The position numbers and the translations under genes are program-made. The notes beneath the pieces were generated by a model that ran no database searches, was not told where the DNA came from, and saw nothing but the letters and a program-made list of their open reading frames with translations. 64,000 nt of DNA, taken from positions 1 through 64,000 of the forward strand of contig JAHJEO010000018.1 of assembly GCA_018825305.1 (NCBI GenBank), given 5' to 3'. This document shows, one piece after another, positions 1 to 9,992 of this stretch (its first letter is position 1; the number at the start of each line of letters is the position of its first letter). Origin of the DNA: Gammaproteobacteria bacterium (lineage in GTDB: Bacteria; Pseudomonadota; Gammaproteobacteria; Burkholderiales; Rhodocyclaceae).

Positions 1-20
1 ACCCCAGGTCACACCCCTTT

Positions 21-139
21 CAGTCTGGTGCCCATAGCGAGGCGGAACCACCCCTTCCCTTCCCGAACAGGACCGTGAAACACCTCCGCGCCAATGATAG
101 TCGGTTAACCTCCGGCGAAAGTAGGTCAGCACCAGACTC
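21..139 (+). rRNA. rrf: 5S ribosomal RNA
   Basis: The stretch has the usual bacterial 5S signature: a CCATAGCGA loop, the central block CCCTTCCCGAACAGGACCGTGAAAC read in short pieces, and GATAGT near the 3' arm. The two ends (AGTCTGGTG at about 22-30 and CACCAGACT at about 130-138) pair to form helix I. It is followed at once by a strong hairpin, so it is the last gene of an rRNA operon whose 23S and 16S genes lie left of the window. The exact ends are uncertain by a few bases. Confidence 0.93.
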
Positions 140-142
140 CCT

Positions 143-195
143 ACAAAGCGACAACGCCCCGATTGCACTGTGCAATCGGGGCGTTGTCGCTTTGT
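143..195. terminator. Long perfect hairpin between 5S rRNA and proB
   Basis: A 26-bp arm (143-168) is followed by its exact reverse complement (170-195) with a single central base. The outer ends read ACAAAG/CTTTGT. It sits 4 bases after the 5S rRNA and 12 bases beyond the stop of the oppositely oriented proB. It can therefore stop transcription of the rRNA operon and of the rplU-rpmA-obgE-proB group from the other side. Confidence 0.8.
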
Positions 196-207
196 CCTAG
201 CGGAAAA

Positions 208-2377
<2,170 letters not shown>

Positions 2378-2394
2378 GCCTATTGGTCGGGTGA

Positions 2395-2661
2395 TTAGGC
2401 GGCGACGGGAACAACAATACGTACGACCTTCCGCTTCTCTGCGCCTTTGATGGCAAACTCGATAGTGCCAGTCACCTTTGCAAACAGAGTGTGATCCTTG
2501 CCGGTTCCAACATTTTCGCCAGCATGGAAGCGAGTACCCCGCTGGCGAACGATGATGCTGCCAGCTGGAACAAGTTCGCCACCGTAACGTTTGACGCCAA
2601 GCCGCTTGGCTTCCGAGTCGCGGCCGTTGCGAGAACTGCCGCCTGCTTTCTTGTGTGCCAT
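2395..2661 (-). CDS. rpmA: 50S ribosomal protein L27
   Basis: L27 is the bacterial large-subunit protein whose N-terminal tail reaches the peptidyl-transferase centre. The 88 residues start [20 protein letters not shown], followed by [19 protein letters not shown] and [16 protein letters not shown], all family hallmarks. No cleavable N-terminal extension of the Firmicutes type is present. It lies 15 bases after rplU and is read from the same promoter. Confidence 0.98.
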   Translation of the reverse strand: MAHKKAGGSSRNGRDSEAKRLGVKRYGGELVPAGSIIVRQRGTRFHAGENVGTGKDHTLFAKVTGTIEFAIKGAEKRKVVRIVVPVAA

Positions 2662-2676
2662 GGTAGGTGCTCCTGA

Positions 2677-2988
2677 TTAGGCCGAGATGCTACCGATCTC
2701 AAGTTCGGTGTAATTCTGGCGATGCCCCTGATGCTTCTGGTAGTGCTTGCGTCGCCGCATCTTGAAAATTTTCACCTTGGGGTGGCGACCGTGCGCTATC
2801 ACCCGAGCCGTGATCTTGGCGCCAACTACCAGGGGCGCACCAACCTTGACCGACTCGCCTTCGCCGACCATCAGAATCTGATCGAGAGTGATTTCAGCGC
2901 CCACTTCAGCCGGTATCTGTTCTACTTTGATTTTTTCGCCGGCGACAACACGATACTGCTTGCCCCCGGTTTTTATGACCGCGTACAT
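2677..2988 (-). CDS. rplU: 50S ribosomal protein L21
   Basis: L21 binds 23S rRNA in the large subunit. The start chosen ([14 protein letters not shown]) is the conserved L21 N-terminus and gives 103 residues. A GGAG Shine-Dalgarno sequence lies just upstream (minus strand GCGGAGTCCATC before the ATG). A longer reading frame with 19 more residues is rejected because it runs into the promoter region. The family motif [21 protein letters not shown] is present in pieces near the C-terminus. It is the first gene of the rplU-rpmA-obgE-proB group. Confidence 0.98.
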   Translation of the reverse strand: MYAVIKTGGKQYRVVAGEKIKVEQIPAEVGAEITLDQILMVGEGESVKVGAPLVVGAKITARVIAHGRHPKVKIFKMRRRKHYQKHQGHRQNYTELEIGSISA

Positions 2989-3024
2989 GATGGACTCCGC
3001 TAAACTTGTTTCGGAAAACCGCGC

Positions 3025-3052
3025 ATTATAGCCACTTGCCAGCATCTGTCAA
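3025..3052 (-). promoter_or_regulatory. Consensus sigma-70 promoter for rplU
   Basis: On the minus strand TTGACA (3047-3052) and TATAAT (3025-3030) are both perfect and are separated by 16 bp. They lie about 40 bp before the rplU start codon. This is the best sigma-70 match seen in the window and fits a highly expressed ribosomal protein operon. Confidence 0.85.
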
Positions 3053-3150
3053 AGCCATTCTACAGAGCCGTCTTGCCAGCAACCACCACGCATCCACTTG
3101 ACGGATCCCGGGCCAGCCAATAGCATGCGCCGCTTTCCCAGAACCAAGCC

Positions 3151-4119
3151 GTGACGCTCCCGCCCAGCTACGCACTCATCGACGACGATATGACGGCTGT
3201 CGATGCCGTTGTTCGCGCACGCCTGCACTCGGATGTGGCGCTAGTCCGTCAAGTAGCGGAGTACATAATTGCAGCTGGTGGCAAGCGACTGCGGCCCGCG
3301 CTGCTGCTGCTGGCGGCCGGGGCCGTTGGGTACAGGGGCACGAATCACCACGAACTTGCTGCTGTGGTCGAGTTCATCCACACGGCCACCCTGTTGCACG
3401 ACGATGTGGTCGATGAGTCCAATTTGAGGCGTGGCCACGATACAGCCAACGCTCTGTTTGGCAATGCCGCAAGTGTTCTGGTTGGGGATTTCCTGTACTC
3501 GAGAGCCTTCCAGATGATGGTGTCGGTGGGCAGCATGAGGGTAATGGAAATCCTCGCTGATGCTACGAACGTAATCGCCGAGGGCGAAGTGTTGCAGTTG
3601 ATGAACTGCCATAACGCAGACACAGATATTCCAGCCTATTTGCAGGTGATCCGTTTCAAGACCGCCAAGCTCTTTGAGGCTGCCACACGCCTCGGCGGGA
3701 TTTTGGGCGGTGTTGGAGTCCATGTCGAGGATGGGTTGGCAAGATACGGCATGCATCTGGGGACAGCGTTTCAGTTGGTCGACGATGTCCTGGACTATTC
3801 CGGTGACGAGGCGGAGACGGGGAAGCATCTTGGTGACGACCTTGCGGAAGGTAAGCCGACATTGCCGCTCATCCATGTTATTCGTCACGGCACTGCCGAA
3901 CAGGCGGCATGTGTCAGGAGTGCCATCGAGTCGGGCGGGCGCGATGCATTTCCGAAGGTGTTGGCCGCCGTGAGAGCCAGCGGAGCGCTTGAGGCGGCTC
4001 GTGAGTATGCTGAGTTGGAGGCAAAACTTGCGACAGATGCTCTCGAACTACTACCACCTTCAATTTTCAAAAACAGTCTGTTAGAATTGGCAGGCTTTGC
4101 AGTTGCGCGGCGGTTCTGA
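3151..4119 (+). CDS. ispB: Polyprenyl (octaprenyl) diphosphate synthase
   Basis: This trans-type prenyltransferase extends farnesyl diphosphate with isopentenyl diphosphate to make the side chain of ubiquinone. In 322 residues it shows GGKRLRPALLLL near residue 43, the first aspartate-rich motif (LLHDDVVDES, near 82-91) and the second (LVDDVLDYSG, near 209-218). The first reading uses a GTG start; an ATG 39 bases downstream is possible but would shorten the N-terminus. It diverges from rplU and precedes a tRNA gene, an arrangement common in Betaproteobacteria. Chain length cannot be read from the sequence with certainty. Confidence 0.93.
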   Translation: MTLPPSYALIDDDMTAVDAVVRARLHSDVALVRQVAEYIIAAGGKRLRPALLLLAAGAVGYRGTNHHELAAVVEFIHTATLLHDDVVDESNLRRGHDTANALFGNAASVLVGDFLYSRAFQMMVSVGSMRVMEILADATNVIAEGEVLQLMNCHNADTDIPAYLQVIRFKTAKLFEAATRLGGILGGVGVHVEDGLARYGMHLGTAFQLVDDVLDYSGDEAETGKHLGDDLAEGKPTLPLIHVIRHGTAEQAACVRSAIESGGRDAFPKVLAAVRASGALEAAREYAELEAKLATDALELLPPSIFKNSLLELAGFAVARRF

Positions 4120-4192
4120 GCCCCGCCGTCGCTTGGGAGTATCGATCTGCAGCATGCCTCAAGCACCAGTCACACCGGTGTTGCGAGGCAAT

Positions 4193-4271
<79 letters not shown>

Positions 4272-4544
4272 TATATGTTTGATTTGTAGATAGATTGGTC
4301 AGACACCTTCGGGTGCCGGTTTGATCGCTATACATCGGCCCGGCCTTCGGAGCCATGATTCATGGCGACCATCATCAACCGTTCCCCCTTTGCCGTAACC
4401 GCATCTCGTCGCGATGCGTCGTATCGAGTAGTTCCGGTATCAAACGCAGGGCCGAGGCGTACCTGCAGTCCCTGCGAGCCCAAGCCGACGCGCCGCCAAC
4501 ACGGTGGCGCGTTATGCTTCGCTTTTTGAGCGACACATGCAGCC

Positions 4545-4772
4545 GTGAGCAAAATCCTATTTTTCCTTCTGATCGCGGGCATCGTATACATTCTGCTTCG
4601 AGCCAGAGGCAGCCGTACAGCGACGGACAAGATTCAGACCGGGCGAGCCGGGCAACCGGAGGCGGTCGTGGCTTGTTCGCATTGCGGTGTGCATGTGCCG
4701 ATCAGCGAAGCGATCGTTGTAGAGGGGGGCAGCTATTGCTGCGAGGAGCACGGGCGTCTTGGCCACGACTGA
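4545..4772 (+). CDS. PP0621-family small membrane-anchored protein
   Basis: A 75-residue protein with an N-terminal membrane segment (ILFFLLIAGIVYILL, about 4-18), followed by a linker and a small cysteine-rich tail (CSHCGVHVP near 44 and CCEEHG near 65) that resembles a treble-clef or zinc-ribbon metal site. It matches the PP0621-type proteins usually found before pilS in Gammaproteobacteria and Betaproteobacteria. Its role is unknown. It starts with GTG and its end overlaps the start of pilS by 14 bases, so the two are probably translated together. Confidence 0.8.
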   Translation: MSKILFFLLIAGIVYILLRARGSRTATDKIQTGRAGQPEAVVACSHCGVHVPISEAIVVEGGSYCCEEHGRLGHD

Positions 4773-6381
4773 CCGGGATCCCGCGGCTTTGACGGCAGCC
4801 ACTGTTGCCGCTGATACTTATTGGCGTCCGGTCCAGTATTTCTCTTTCTATCGGCTTCTGGTCGCCACGTTTTTTTTGGCGGCGATTACATTTCGCAGCG
4901 GTGTTCTGGACCTGGGTGAGCAGAGCCCCCGGCTGTTCCAGTTCGTAAGCGTTGCATATCTTGTTGCTGCCATCGTGTTCTGGCTTGCGGTACTTCGCGT
5001 CAAGTGGGCGTTCGGAACACAGCTCTCGATCCAAGTTGCGACCGATGTCGCGGCACTGACCCTGTTGATGCATGCAAGCGGTGGGAGCCAAAGCGGCGTA
5101 TCGGTAATGATCTTCGTCGTTCTGGCCGGCGCTGGACTGGTTGGTCAGGGGCGTATGACCTTGTTCTACGCATCTTTGGCCACGGTGGCTGTTCTTTTCG
5201 AACAGGCCTACCGAGTCCTGACCCTCGAAGGCGACGCCAGCGCCTTTTTTCGGGTCGGCCTGACCAGCGTCGGATTCTTCGCGACGGCGATCTCCGCGCG
5301 TTTGCTGGGTCGCGGCATCATCGCCCAGGAGGCCTTGGCAAAACAGCGGGGTGTCGAGTTGGCGAACCAGCTTCGCATTAGTGAGGCGGTCATTCGCGAC
5401 ATGCAGGATGGCGTGCTTGTCGTGGATGATCAAGGCCGGATTCGCCAGCACAATCCGCAGGCGGCGGCCTTGCTCGATGCGGCCGATGGACGCGACCAAT
5501 ACCTAGCGACGATGTCACCGCAACTGGCGGAGCATTTCGGTGCCTGGCGTGGCGGTGGACGTTGGGCCGAAGCGAATTTACGGTCGCCGAAGAGCGGCCG
5601 TCTTGTCAGGGTCCGTTGCCGTCCCTCCGGAGCCGGTGGCTTTAGCCTGGTTTATCTTGAGGACATGGGGCGGGTCGAAGCCCAGGCGCGCCAATTGAAG
5701 CTGGCAGCACTCGGCCGCCTGACGGCGAACATGGCTCACGAGATTCGCAACCCCCTGTCGTCGATAAGTCATGCGGCAGAGCTGTTGGCGGAGGACACGC
5801 AAAGCGATACGGAGCGGCGCCTGGCACGAATAATCGGTGACAACACGCAACGCCTCAATCGCTTGGTGGTTGAGGTCATGGAGCTTGGGCGACGCGATCG
5901 AGCCAGGGCGGAAAATTTTTCACTTGAAGACTTTTTGGCAGCCTTCATCGATGAACAGCTGGTTTCTGATCCGGCTGCGAGTAGGCGCATTTCCCTGAAG
6001 AATGCCGGAGGCGATATCTGTTTCGACCGCACACACCTGCATCGGGTGCTATGGAACCTCCTGATCAATGCCATGCGCCACGCATCGCCTGCCGACGGGG
6101 CGATTCGACTGGAGATTAGGGCAGCTGGTGGCGCAAACCCGGTCGAATTGCATATCATTGACGACGGGCCCGGTATATCCGCAGAGCACCAGGCGCAGAT
6201 CTTCGAGCCATTTTTCACAACCGATGGCGGGGGGACGGGGCTGGGCCTATATATCGCCCGTGAGTTGTGCGAGGCCAATGGCGCGCAGCTGGACTTGATG
6301 GCCCCCGCGCCTGGCGCCCACTTTCGGATCACATTCAGTACGGAACCATGTCGAACCCAAGAAAAGTGCGAGGCGAATTGA
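4759..6381 (+). CDS. pilS: Sensor histidine kinase PilS
   Basis: PilS is the inner-membrane kinase that phosphorylates PilR to control type IV pilin transcription. In 540 residues there are six hydrophobic segments between about 30 and 190, then a PAS-like region (QDGVLVVDDQGRI, near 217) and the kinase core. The phospho-acceptor is His327 in MAHEIRNPLSS. The N-box is NLLINAMRHA, with G-boxes DDGPGIS and GGTGLGLYIARE. The start is a TTG inside the previous gene; no better start leaves the first membrane segment intact. pilR follows with a 34-base overlap. No major pilin gene is adjacent. Confidence 0.92.
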   Translation: MATTDRDPAALTAATVAADTYWRPVQYFSFYRLLVATFFLAAITFRSGVLDLGEQSPRLFQFVSVAYLVAAIVFWLAVLRVKWAFGTQLSIQVATDVAALTLLMHASGGSQSGVSVMIFVVLAGAGLVGQGRMTLFYASLATVAVLFEQAYRVLTLEGDASAFFRVGLTSVGFFATAISARLLGRGIIAQEALAKQRGVELANQLRISEAVIRDMQDGVLVVDDQGRIRQHNPQAAALLDAADGRDQYLATMSPQLAEHFGAWRGGGRWAEANLRSPKSGRLVRVRCRPSGAGGFSLVYLEDMGRVEAQARQLKLAALGRLTANMAHEIRNPLSSISHAAELLAEDTQSDTERRLARIIGDNTQRLNRLVVEVMELGRRDRARAENFSLEDFLAAFIDEQLVSDPAASRRISLKNAGGDICFDRTHLHRVLWNLLINAMRHASPADGAIRLEIRAAGGANPVELHIIDDGPGISAEHQAQIFEPFFTTDGGGTGLGLYIARELCEANGAQLDLMAPAPGAHFRITFSTEPCRTQEKCEAN

Positions 6382-7709
6382 TTCGAGCCCTGATCGTCGA
6401 TGACGAGGCCGATATTCGAGAACTGCTCGACATGACTTTGGCGCGCATGGGGTTGGTGGCGGACTGTGCCGCCACGGTTACCGATGCCAAGCGCCTTCTA
6501 GGCGGGGCGGCCTACCAGATATGCCTTACGGACATGCGCTTGCCGGACGGCGATGGCCTGGAGCTCGTCAGATTTGTCGGCGAGAATTGCCCCGAACTCC
6601 CGGTGGCCGTGATAACTGCGCATGGCAGCATGGAGAATGCAGTGGCTGCGCTAAAGGCTGGCGCATTCGATTACCTGTCAAAGCCTGTTTCTCTGGATCA
6701 GTTGCGCGTTTTGATTCGCTCCGCGCTCGACCTGCCGGGCTCCGCGACGCAGAATGCCGGCGCTCAGGGGCATCAGCTTTTGGGCGTGTCCCAGGCGATT
6801 GATCTCGTTCGCAGCTTGATCGATCGTGTGGGTCGCAGTCAGGCACCGGTGTACGTCTCGGGCGAATCCGGTAGCGGTAAGGAACTGGCCGCGCGATTGA
6901 TCCACGAACGTAGTTCCAGGGCAGAGAAGCCATTTGTTCCGGTCAATTGCGGCGCGATACCCGAGAATCTGGTTGAAAGCGAATTCTTCGGCTACCGGAA
7001 GGGGGCGTTTACCGGAGCCGAAACCGATCGGTCGGGTTTCTTTCAGGCCGCCGACGGCGGTACGCTATTTCTAGATGAAGTTGCCGACTTGCCCTTGGCG
7101 ATGCAGGTCAAGCTATTGCGTGCGATTCAGGAAAAGCGCGTGCGAAAGGTCGGGGCAACCGTCGAGGATTCCGTGGATGTCCGGATAATCTGCGCGACTC
7201 ACCAGAACCTCAAGTCGCTGGCTGAAAGCGGCCGATTCAGACAGGATCTGTTTTATCGGCTCAATGTCATCGAGGTCCGTATGCCGGCGCTGCGTGAGTG
7301 CCAGGAGGACATTCCCTTGCTGACAGACCACATACTCGAAGGTCTGGCGCGGGCAGCAGGGCGGGAGCCGCCAGTCGTTACGGCGGCAGCACGGCGAACG
7401 CTCGCGTCCTATCCCTTCCCCGGCAATGTTCGCGAACTGGAAAATACCCTCGAGCGGGCGATGGCGCTGCTGGTCGACGATCGAATCGATGCTACCGACC
7501 TCAATCTCGAAAACGAACTGAGCAATGCCATCGAACTCCCGTCGCCGGGCCAGATAGCGCTGCAGGACTACCTTGATGAAGCGGAGCGCGGTGCGATCCT
7601 CGATGCACTGGAGAAAACCCGCTTCAATCGTACTGCGGCAGCGCGCCTGCTCGGCGTGACCTTCCGCTCCTTGCGCTACCGCATGCAGCGCTTGGGTCTC
7701 AATGACTGA
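6348..7709 (+). CDS. pilR: Sigma-54 response regulator PilR
   Basis: PilR is the partner of PilS and activates sigma-54 promoters, classically that of the pilin gene. The 453-residue protein has a receiver domain (phospho-acceptor Asp62 in LTDMRLPDGDG, Lys in LSKPVS). An AAA+ domain follows with Walker A GESGSGKE, the sigma-54 contact loop GAFTGA (near 219) and Walker B GTLFLDEV. A Fis-type helix-turn-helix closes the protein (RTAAARLLGVTFRSLRYRM). The ATG at 6348 is preferred over earlier in-frame starts because it leaves a normal short lead before the receiver strand. It ends overlapping ampD by 8 bases. Confidence 0.94.
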   Translation: MSNPRKVRGELIRALIVDDEADIRELLDMTLARMGLVADCAATVTDAKRLLGGAAYQICLTDMRLPDGDGLELVRFVGENCPELPVAVITAHGSMENAVAALKAGAFDYLSKPVSLDQLRVLIRSALDLPGSATQNAGAQGHQLLGVSQAIDLVRSLIDRVGRSQAPVYVSGESGSGKELAARLIHERSSRAEKPFVPVNCGAIPENLVESEFFGYRKGAFTGAETDRSGFFQAADGGTLFLDEVADLPLAMQVKLLRAIQEKRVRKVGATVEDSVDVRIICATHQNLKSLAESGRFRQDLFYRLNVIEVRMPALRECQEDIPLLTDHILEGLARAAGREPPVVTAAARRTLASYPFPGNVRELENTLERAMALLVDDRIDATDLNLENELSNAIELPSPGQIALQDYLDEAERGAILDALEKTRFNRTAAARLLGVTFRSLRYRMQRLGLND

Positions 7710-8256
7710 ATTGGTCGCGGCGATCGATGCCGAGGGCTGGGTCGCCGGCGCACGCCGTGTTTTCTCGCCCAACGCGGATGGGCGTCCGGCTGGAACAGTT
7801 ATCCGCCTAGTAGTCGTCCACTCGATCAGTTTGCCGCCCGGCCATTTTGGCGGACAGGCGATCGAACAGTTGTTCGTCAATCAGCTTGATCCGGCAGAGC
7901 ATCCGTACTTTGGTGAGGTGCATGCCTTGCGCGTTTCCGCACATTTTTTGATTCGCCGAACTGGTGAACTGCTTCAGTTCGTTGAAGCAACCAGGCGGGC
8001 GTGGCACGCTGGAGCTTCGTGCTGGCGTGGCCTGGAGCGCTGCAACGACTTTTCGTTGGGCATAGAGCTTGAAGGCGATGATGGCCATGCATTTTCCGAC
8101 GCGCAGTACAAATGCCTGGCCGGTTTGCTGCGGCTGCTGCGCAACCGGTACCCGATCGAGGAGGTGCTCGGTCACTCCGATATCGCGCCTGGCCGAAAGA
8201 CCGATCCGGGCCCGAAGTTCGACTGGCGCAGACTCGACGCATTGCATGTCGATTGA
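7702..8256 (+). CDS. ampD: 1,6-anhydro-N-acetylmuramyl-L-alanine amidase AmpD
   Basis: AmpD is a cytoplasmic zinc amidase that cuts the peptide from recycled anhydro-muropeptides; its loss induces AmpC where ampR-ampC exist. The 184 residues show the first zinc histidine in VVHSISLPP, the family GHFGG segment, and the second zinc site in LGHSDIAPGRKTDPGPKFDW. The length matches the short cytoplasmic AmpD rather than the secreted AmiD. It overlaps pilR by 8 bases, the usual betaproteobacterial neighbourhood. No ampG or ampR is seen nearby. Confidence 0.93.
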   Translation: MTELVAAIDAEGWVAGARRVFSPNADGRPAGTVIRLVVVHSISLPPGHFGGQAIEQLFVNQLDPAEHPYFGEVHALRVSAHFLIRRTGELLQFVEATRRAWHAGASCWRGLERCNDFSLGIELEGDDGHAFSDAQYKCLAGLLRLLRNRYPIEEVLGHSDIAPGRKTDPGPKFDWRRLDALHVD

Positions 8257-8369
8257 GCTTTCGTCGGCGTGGCTTTGATGCAACGTCAATTGCTGATTGC
8301 ATCAATGACGCAAGAAAATTCTTGCAGGTGAAAAATCCCAACACTAGAATTAGTTGAAACCTAGGGGTC

Positions 8370-8389
8370 ACCTACTATATCTAGTAGGT
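8370..8389. repeat. Inverted repeat, possible operator
   Basis: The arms ACCTACTA and TAGTAGGT are exact complements around the loop TATC. The surrounding bases are more AT-rich than the coding DNA on either side, so an operator or promoter element is likely. The binding factor is unknown. Confidence 0.45.
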
Positions 8390-8452
8390 CGATGCAATCT
8401 TGAAGCAACGGCAGCAAACGAATCCGTCATATCAATGGAACAGGAGACGTTG

Positions 8453-8743
8453 ATGCAGATCGATAGCGAACACCGTTCATCGTCATTGCGCCCGATCCCG
8501 TACACGCTTCGCCGCCTTCTGCCCTCTCCCGCTTCCCGGCGTTACTCGTGCCGGATTCCCGTTCGACAATATTTTGGCTTGCCTGGCGCCGCATATGCGG
8601 CGCCAGGCAATTCGTTCATGTCCATTGACGATATGGCAGGGCAGCACTGGGGCCCGGCAACTCGCGCAACGTTTTTCCTTTGTGATATAGACGGAGAAAC
8701 GCAAGGAATTCAACGCTTTCAATCGTTTGAAAACGCTGAATAA
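8453..8743 (+). CDS. Doubtful 96-residue open frame
   Basis: The frame starts at an ATG preceded by CAGGAGA at good distance and runs to a stop at 8743. I recognise no family. The product is arginine- and serine-rich at first (SSSLRPIPYTLRRLLPSP) with no hydrophobic core, and a 32-bp DNA palindrome lies inside it at 8579-8610. Both points argue for a structured leader or small RNA rather than a protein. If translated it would be a short basic cytoplasmic protein placed directly before the H1-like gene. Confidence 0.2.
   Translation: MQIDSEHRSSSLRPIPYTLRRLLPSPASRRYSCRIPVRQYFGLPGAAYAAPGNSFMSIDDMAGQHWGPATRATFFLCDIDGETQGIQRFQSFENAE
8579..8610. repeat. 32-bp perfect palindrome
   Basis: The half TTGCCTGGCGCCGCAT is followed without spacer by its exact reverse complement. 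There is no T-run after it on either strand, so it is not a normal intrinsic terminator. It could be a cruciform, an RNA hairpin or a protein-binding site. Confidence 0.7.
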
Positions 8744-8812
8744 TCCGTGCTAGCCCAGACGGGTTGCAGTAACTGGTGGTTCTTTCCTGTTAATTTGTGA
8801 AGGAGGTTCAAT

Positions 8813-9475
8813 ATGGCGGTAGTTAAGAAAGCCAAAAAGGCGGTTGCGGCGAAGAAGCCTGCGGCCAAAAAACCGGCAGTGAAGAAAGTTGCTGCCAAGC
8901 CTGTTGCGAAGAAGGCGGTTGCGGCGAAGAAGCCTGTAGCCAAGAAGCCCGCTGCGAAGAAGCCTGTTGCGAAGAAGGCGGTTGCGGCGAAGAAGCCTGT
9001 AGCCAAGAAGCCCGCTGCGAAGAAGCCTGTTGCGAAGAAGGCGGTTGTGGCGAAGAAGCCTGTAGCCAAGAAGCCCGCTGCGAAGAAGCCTGTAGCGAAG
9101 AAGGCGGTTGTGGCGAAGAAGCCTGTAGCCAAGAAGCCCGCTGCGAAGAAGCCTGTAGCGAAGAAGGCGGTTGCGGCGAAGAAGCCTGTAGCCAAGAAGC
9201 CCGCTGCGAAGAAGCCTGTTGCGAAGAAGGCGGTTGTGGCGAAGAAGCCTGTAGCCAAGAAGCCCGCTGCGAAGAAGCCCGTTGCGGCGAAGAAGCCTGC
9301 GGCCAAGCCTGCCGCGAAGCCCGCTGCAAAGAAGGCGGCTCCGGCCAAGAAGGCTGCGGCGAAACCCGCTGCTGCGCCCGCATCGGCTCCTTCGACCGCT
9401 GCGACTCCCGGCCTCAAGTCGTCGCTCAATCCCGCTGCTGCCTGGCCTTTCCCTACGGGTTCCCGGCCGTCCTGA
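8813..9475 (+). CDS. AlgP/histone H1-like Lys-Ala-Pro repeat protein
   Basis: The 220-residue product is almost entirely lysine, alanine, proline and valine, built from KKPA and KKPV units like the C-terminal tail of histone H1 and the Pseudomonas AlgP family. It should bind DNA non-specifically as a disordered polycation. From about residue 34 a 21-residue unit is repeated six times. The end is different and looks conserved ([12 protein letters not shown]). A strong ribosome binding site (AAGGAGG) precedes the ATG, and a strong terminator follows. The repeat number is probably variable between strains because the DNA copies are nearly identical. Confidence 0.88.
   Translation: MAVVKKAKKAVAAKKPAAKKPAVKKVAAKPVAKKAVAAKKPVAKKPAAKKPVAKKAVAAKKPVAKKPAAKKPVAKKAVVAKKPVAKKPAAKKPVAKKAVVAKKPVAKKPAAKKPVAKKAVAAKKPVAKKPAAKKPVAKKAVVAKKPVAKKPAAKKPVAAKKPAAKPAAKPAAKKAAPAKKAAAKPAAAPASAPSTAATPGLKSSLNPAAAWPFPTGSRPS
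8912..9289 (+). repeat. 63-bp tandem repeat, six copies, inside the H1-like gene
   Basis: Each copy encodes a 21-residue unit beginning KAV(A or V)AKKPVAKK. Copies differ mainly by GCG/GTG at one alanine/valine codon and by GTT/GTA at another valine codon, so they are recent duplications. Length change by slippage or recombination would keep the frame. Confidence 0.9.
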
Positions 9476-9495
9476 TCGACAACGCTCGGTCATTC

Positions 9496-9538
9496 AGGAT
9501 GATGGCTGTTCCGACAGCCATCATCCTTTTCTTTTTTT
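9496..9538 (+). terminator. Intrinsic terminator of the H1-like gene
   Basis: A perfect 14-bp stem (AGGATGATGGCTGT at 9496-9509 with its complement at 9514-9527) has a 4-base loop and is followed by TTTCTTTTTTT. This is a textbook rho-independent terminator and the DUF302 gene starts 14 bases beyond it. Confidence 0.93.
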
Positions 9539-9551
9539 GGGGAGCGCGCAG

Positions 9552-9992
9552 ATGTTGAGGAAAGTGTCGGCAGTGTTGTTCCTGTGCATGGCAGCCTTGA
9601 CCGCGCATGCCGCGAGCGAGCCTGTCGTGACAGTCGTCAAGGGGCGCTTCGACGAGGTTCGCGGATCGCTGGTTGCAGCCATCGAAGGCCAGGGCTTGGT
9701 CATCACTTACACGGCGCATATCGGCGCCATGCTCGATCGTACCGGCAAGGATATCGGCGCTACCAAACAGATTTACGACCAGGCCGAGTCGCTCGAGTTT
9801 TGCAGTGCAAGGGTGTCGCGGCAGATGATGGAGGCGAATGCCGCCAATATCGTCTATTGCCCCTATACGATTGCCATTTACACCCTGCCGGGGAAGCCGG
9901 ACGTTGTCCATCTGGCATATCGCCGGCCGCCGCCGAACCTGAACTTCGTCGAGAAGTTCCTCAAGGACATCGTTGCTGACGCTAAATTCTGA
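9552..9992 (+). CDS. Secreted DUF302-domain protein
   Basis: A 146-residue protein with a signal peptide (MLRKVSAVLFLCMAALTAHAA, cleavage after about residue 21), so it should act in the periplasm. The rest resembles the DUF302 fold: a repeated pattern of FDEVRGSLVAAIEGQGLVI and a late segment CPYTIAIYTLPGKPDVVHLAYRRPP. The function of DUF302 proteins is not established. The start follows the terminator of the previous gene closely. Its last 11 bases overlap the end of the opposite aminotransferase gene. Confidence 0.75.
   Translation: MLRKVSAVLFLCMAALTAHAASEPVVTVVKGRFDEVRGSLVAAIEGQGLVITYTAHIGAMLDRTGKDIGATKQIYDQAESLEFCSARVSRQMMEANAANIVYCPYTIAIYTLPGKPDVVHLAYRRPPPNLNFVEKFLKDIVADAKF

Larger units (their letters stand above)
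8257..8812. other. 556-bp gene-poor stretch with three inverted repeats
   Basis: No confident gene lies between ampD and the H1-like gene. It holds three inverted repeats: at 8310-8325 (GCAAGAA and TTCTTGC with AA between), at 8370-8389 (8-bp arms, 4-base loop) and a 32-bp perfect palindrome at 8579-8610. It also holds one open frame with a Shine-Dalgarno sequence at 8453-8743. It most likely contains the promoter and a long leader of the H1-like gene, perhaps with a small RNA. Confidence 0.5.

Noticed and set aside
8912-9289. Regular short repeats that look like an array
   Set aside because: They are in frame with a Lys-Ala-Pro protein, have no unique spacers, and are therefore not a CRISPR.
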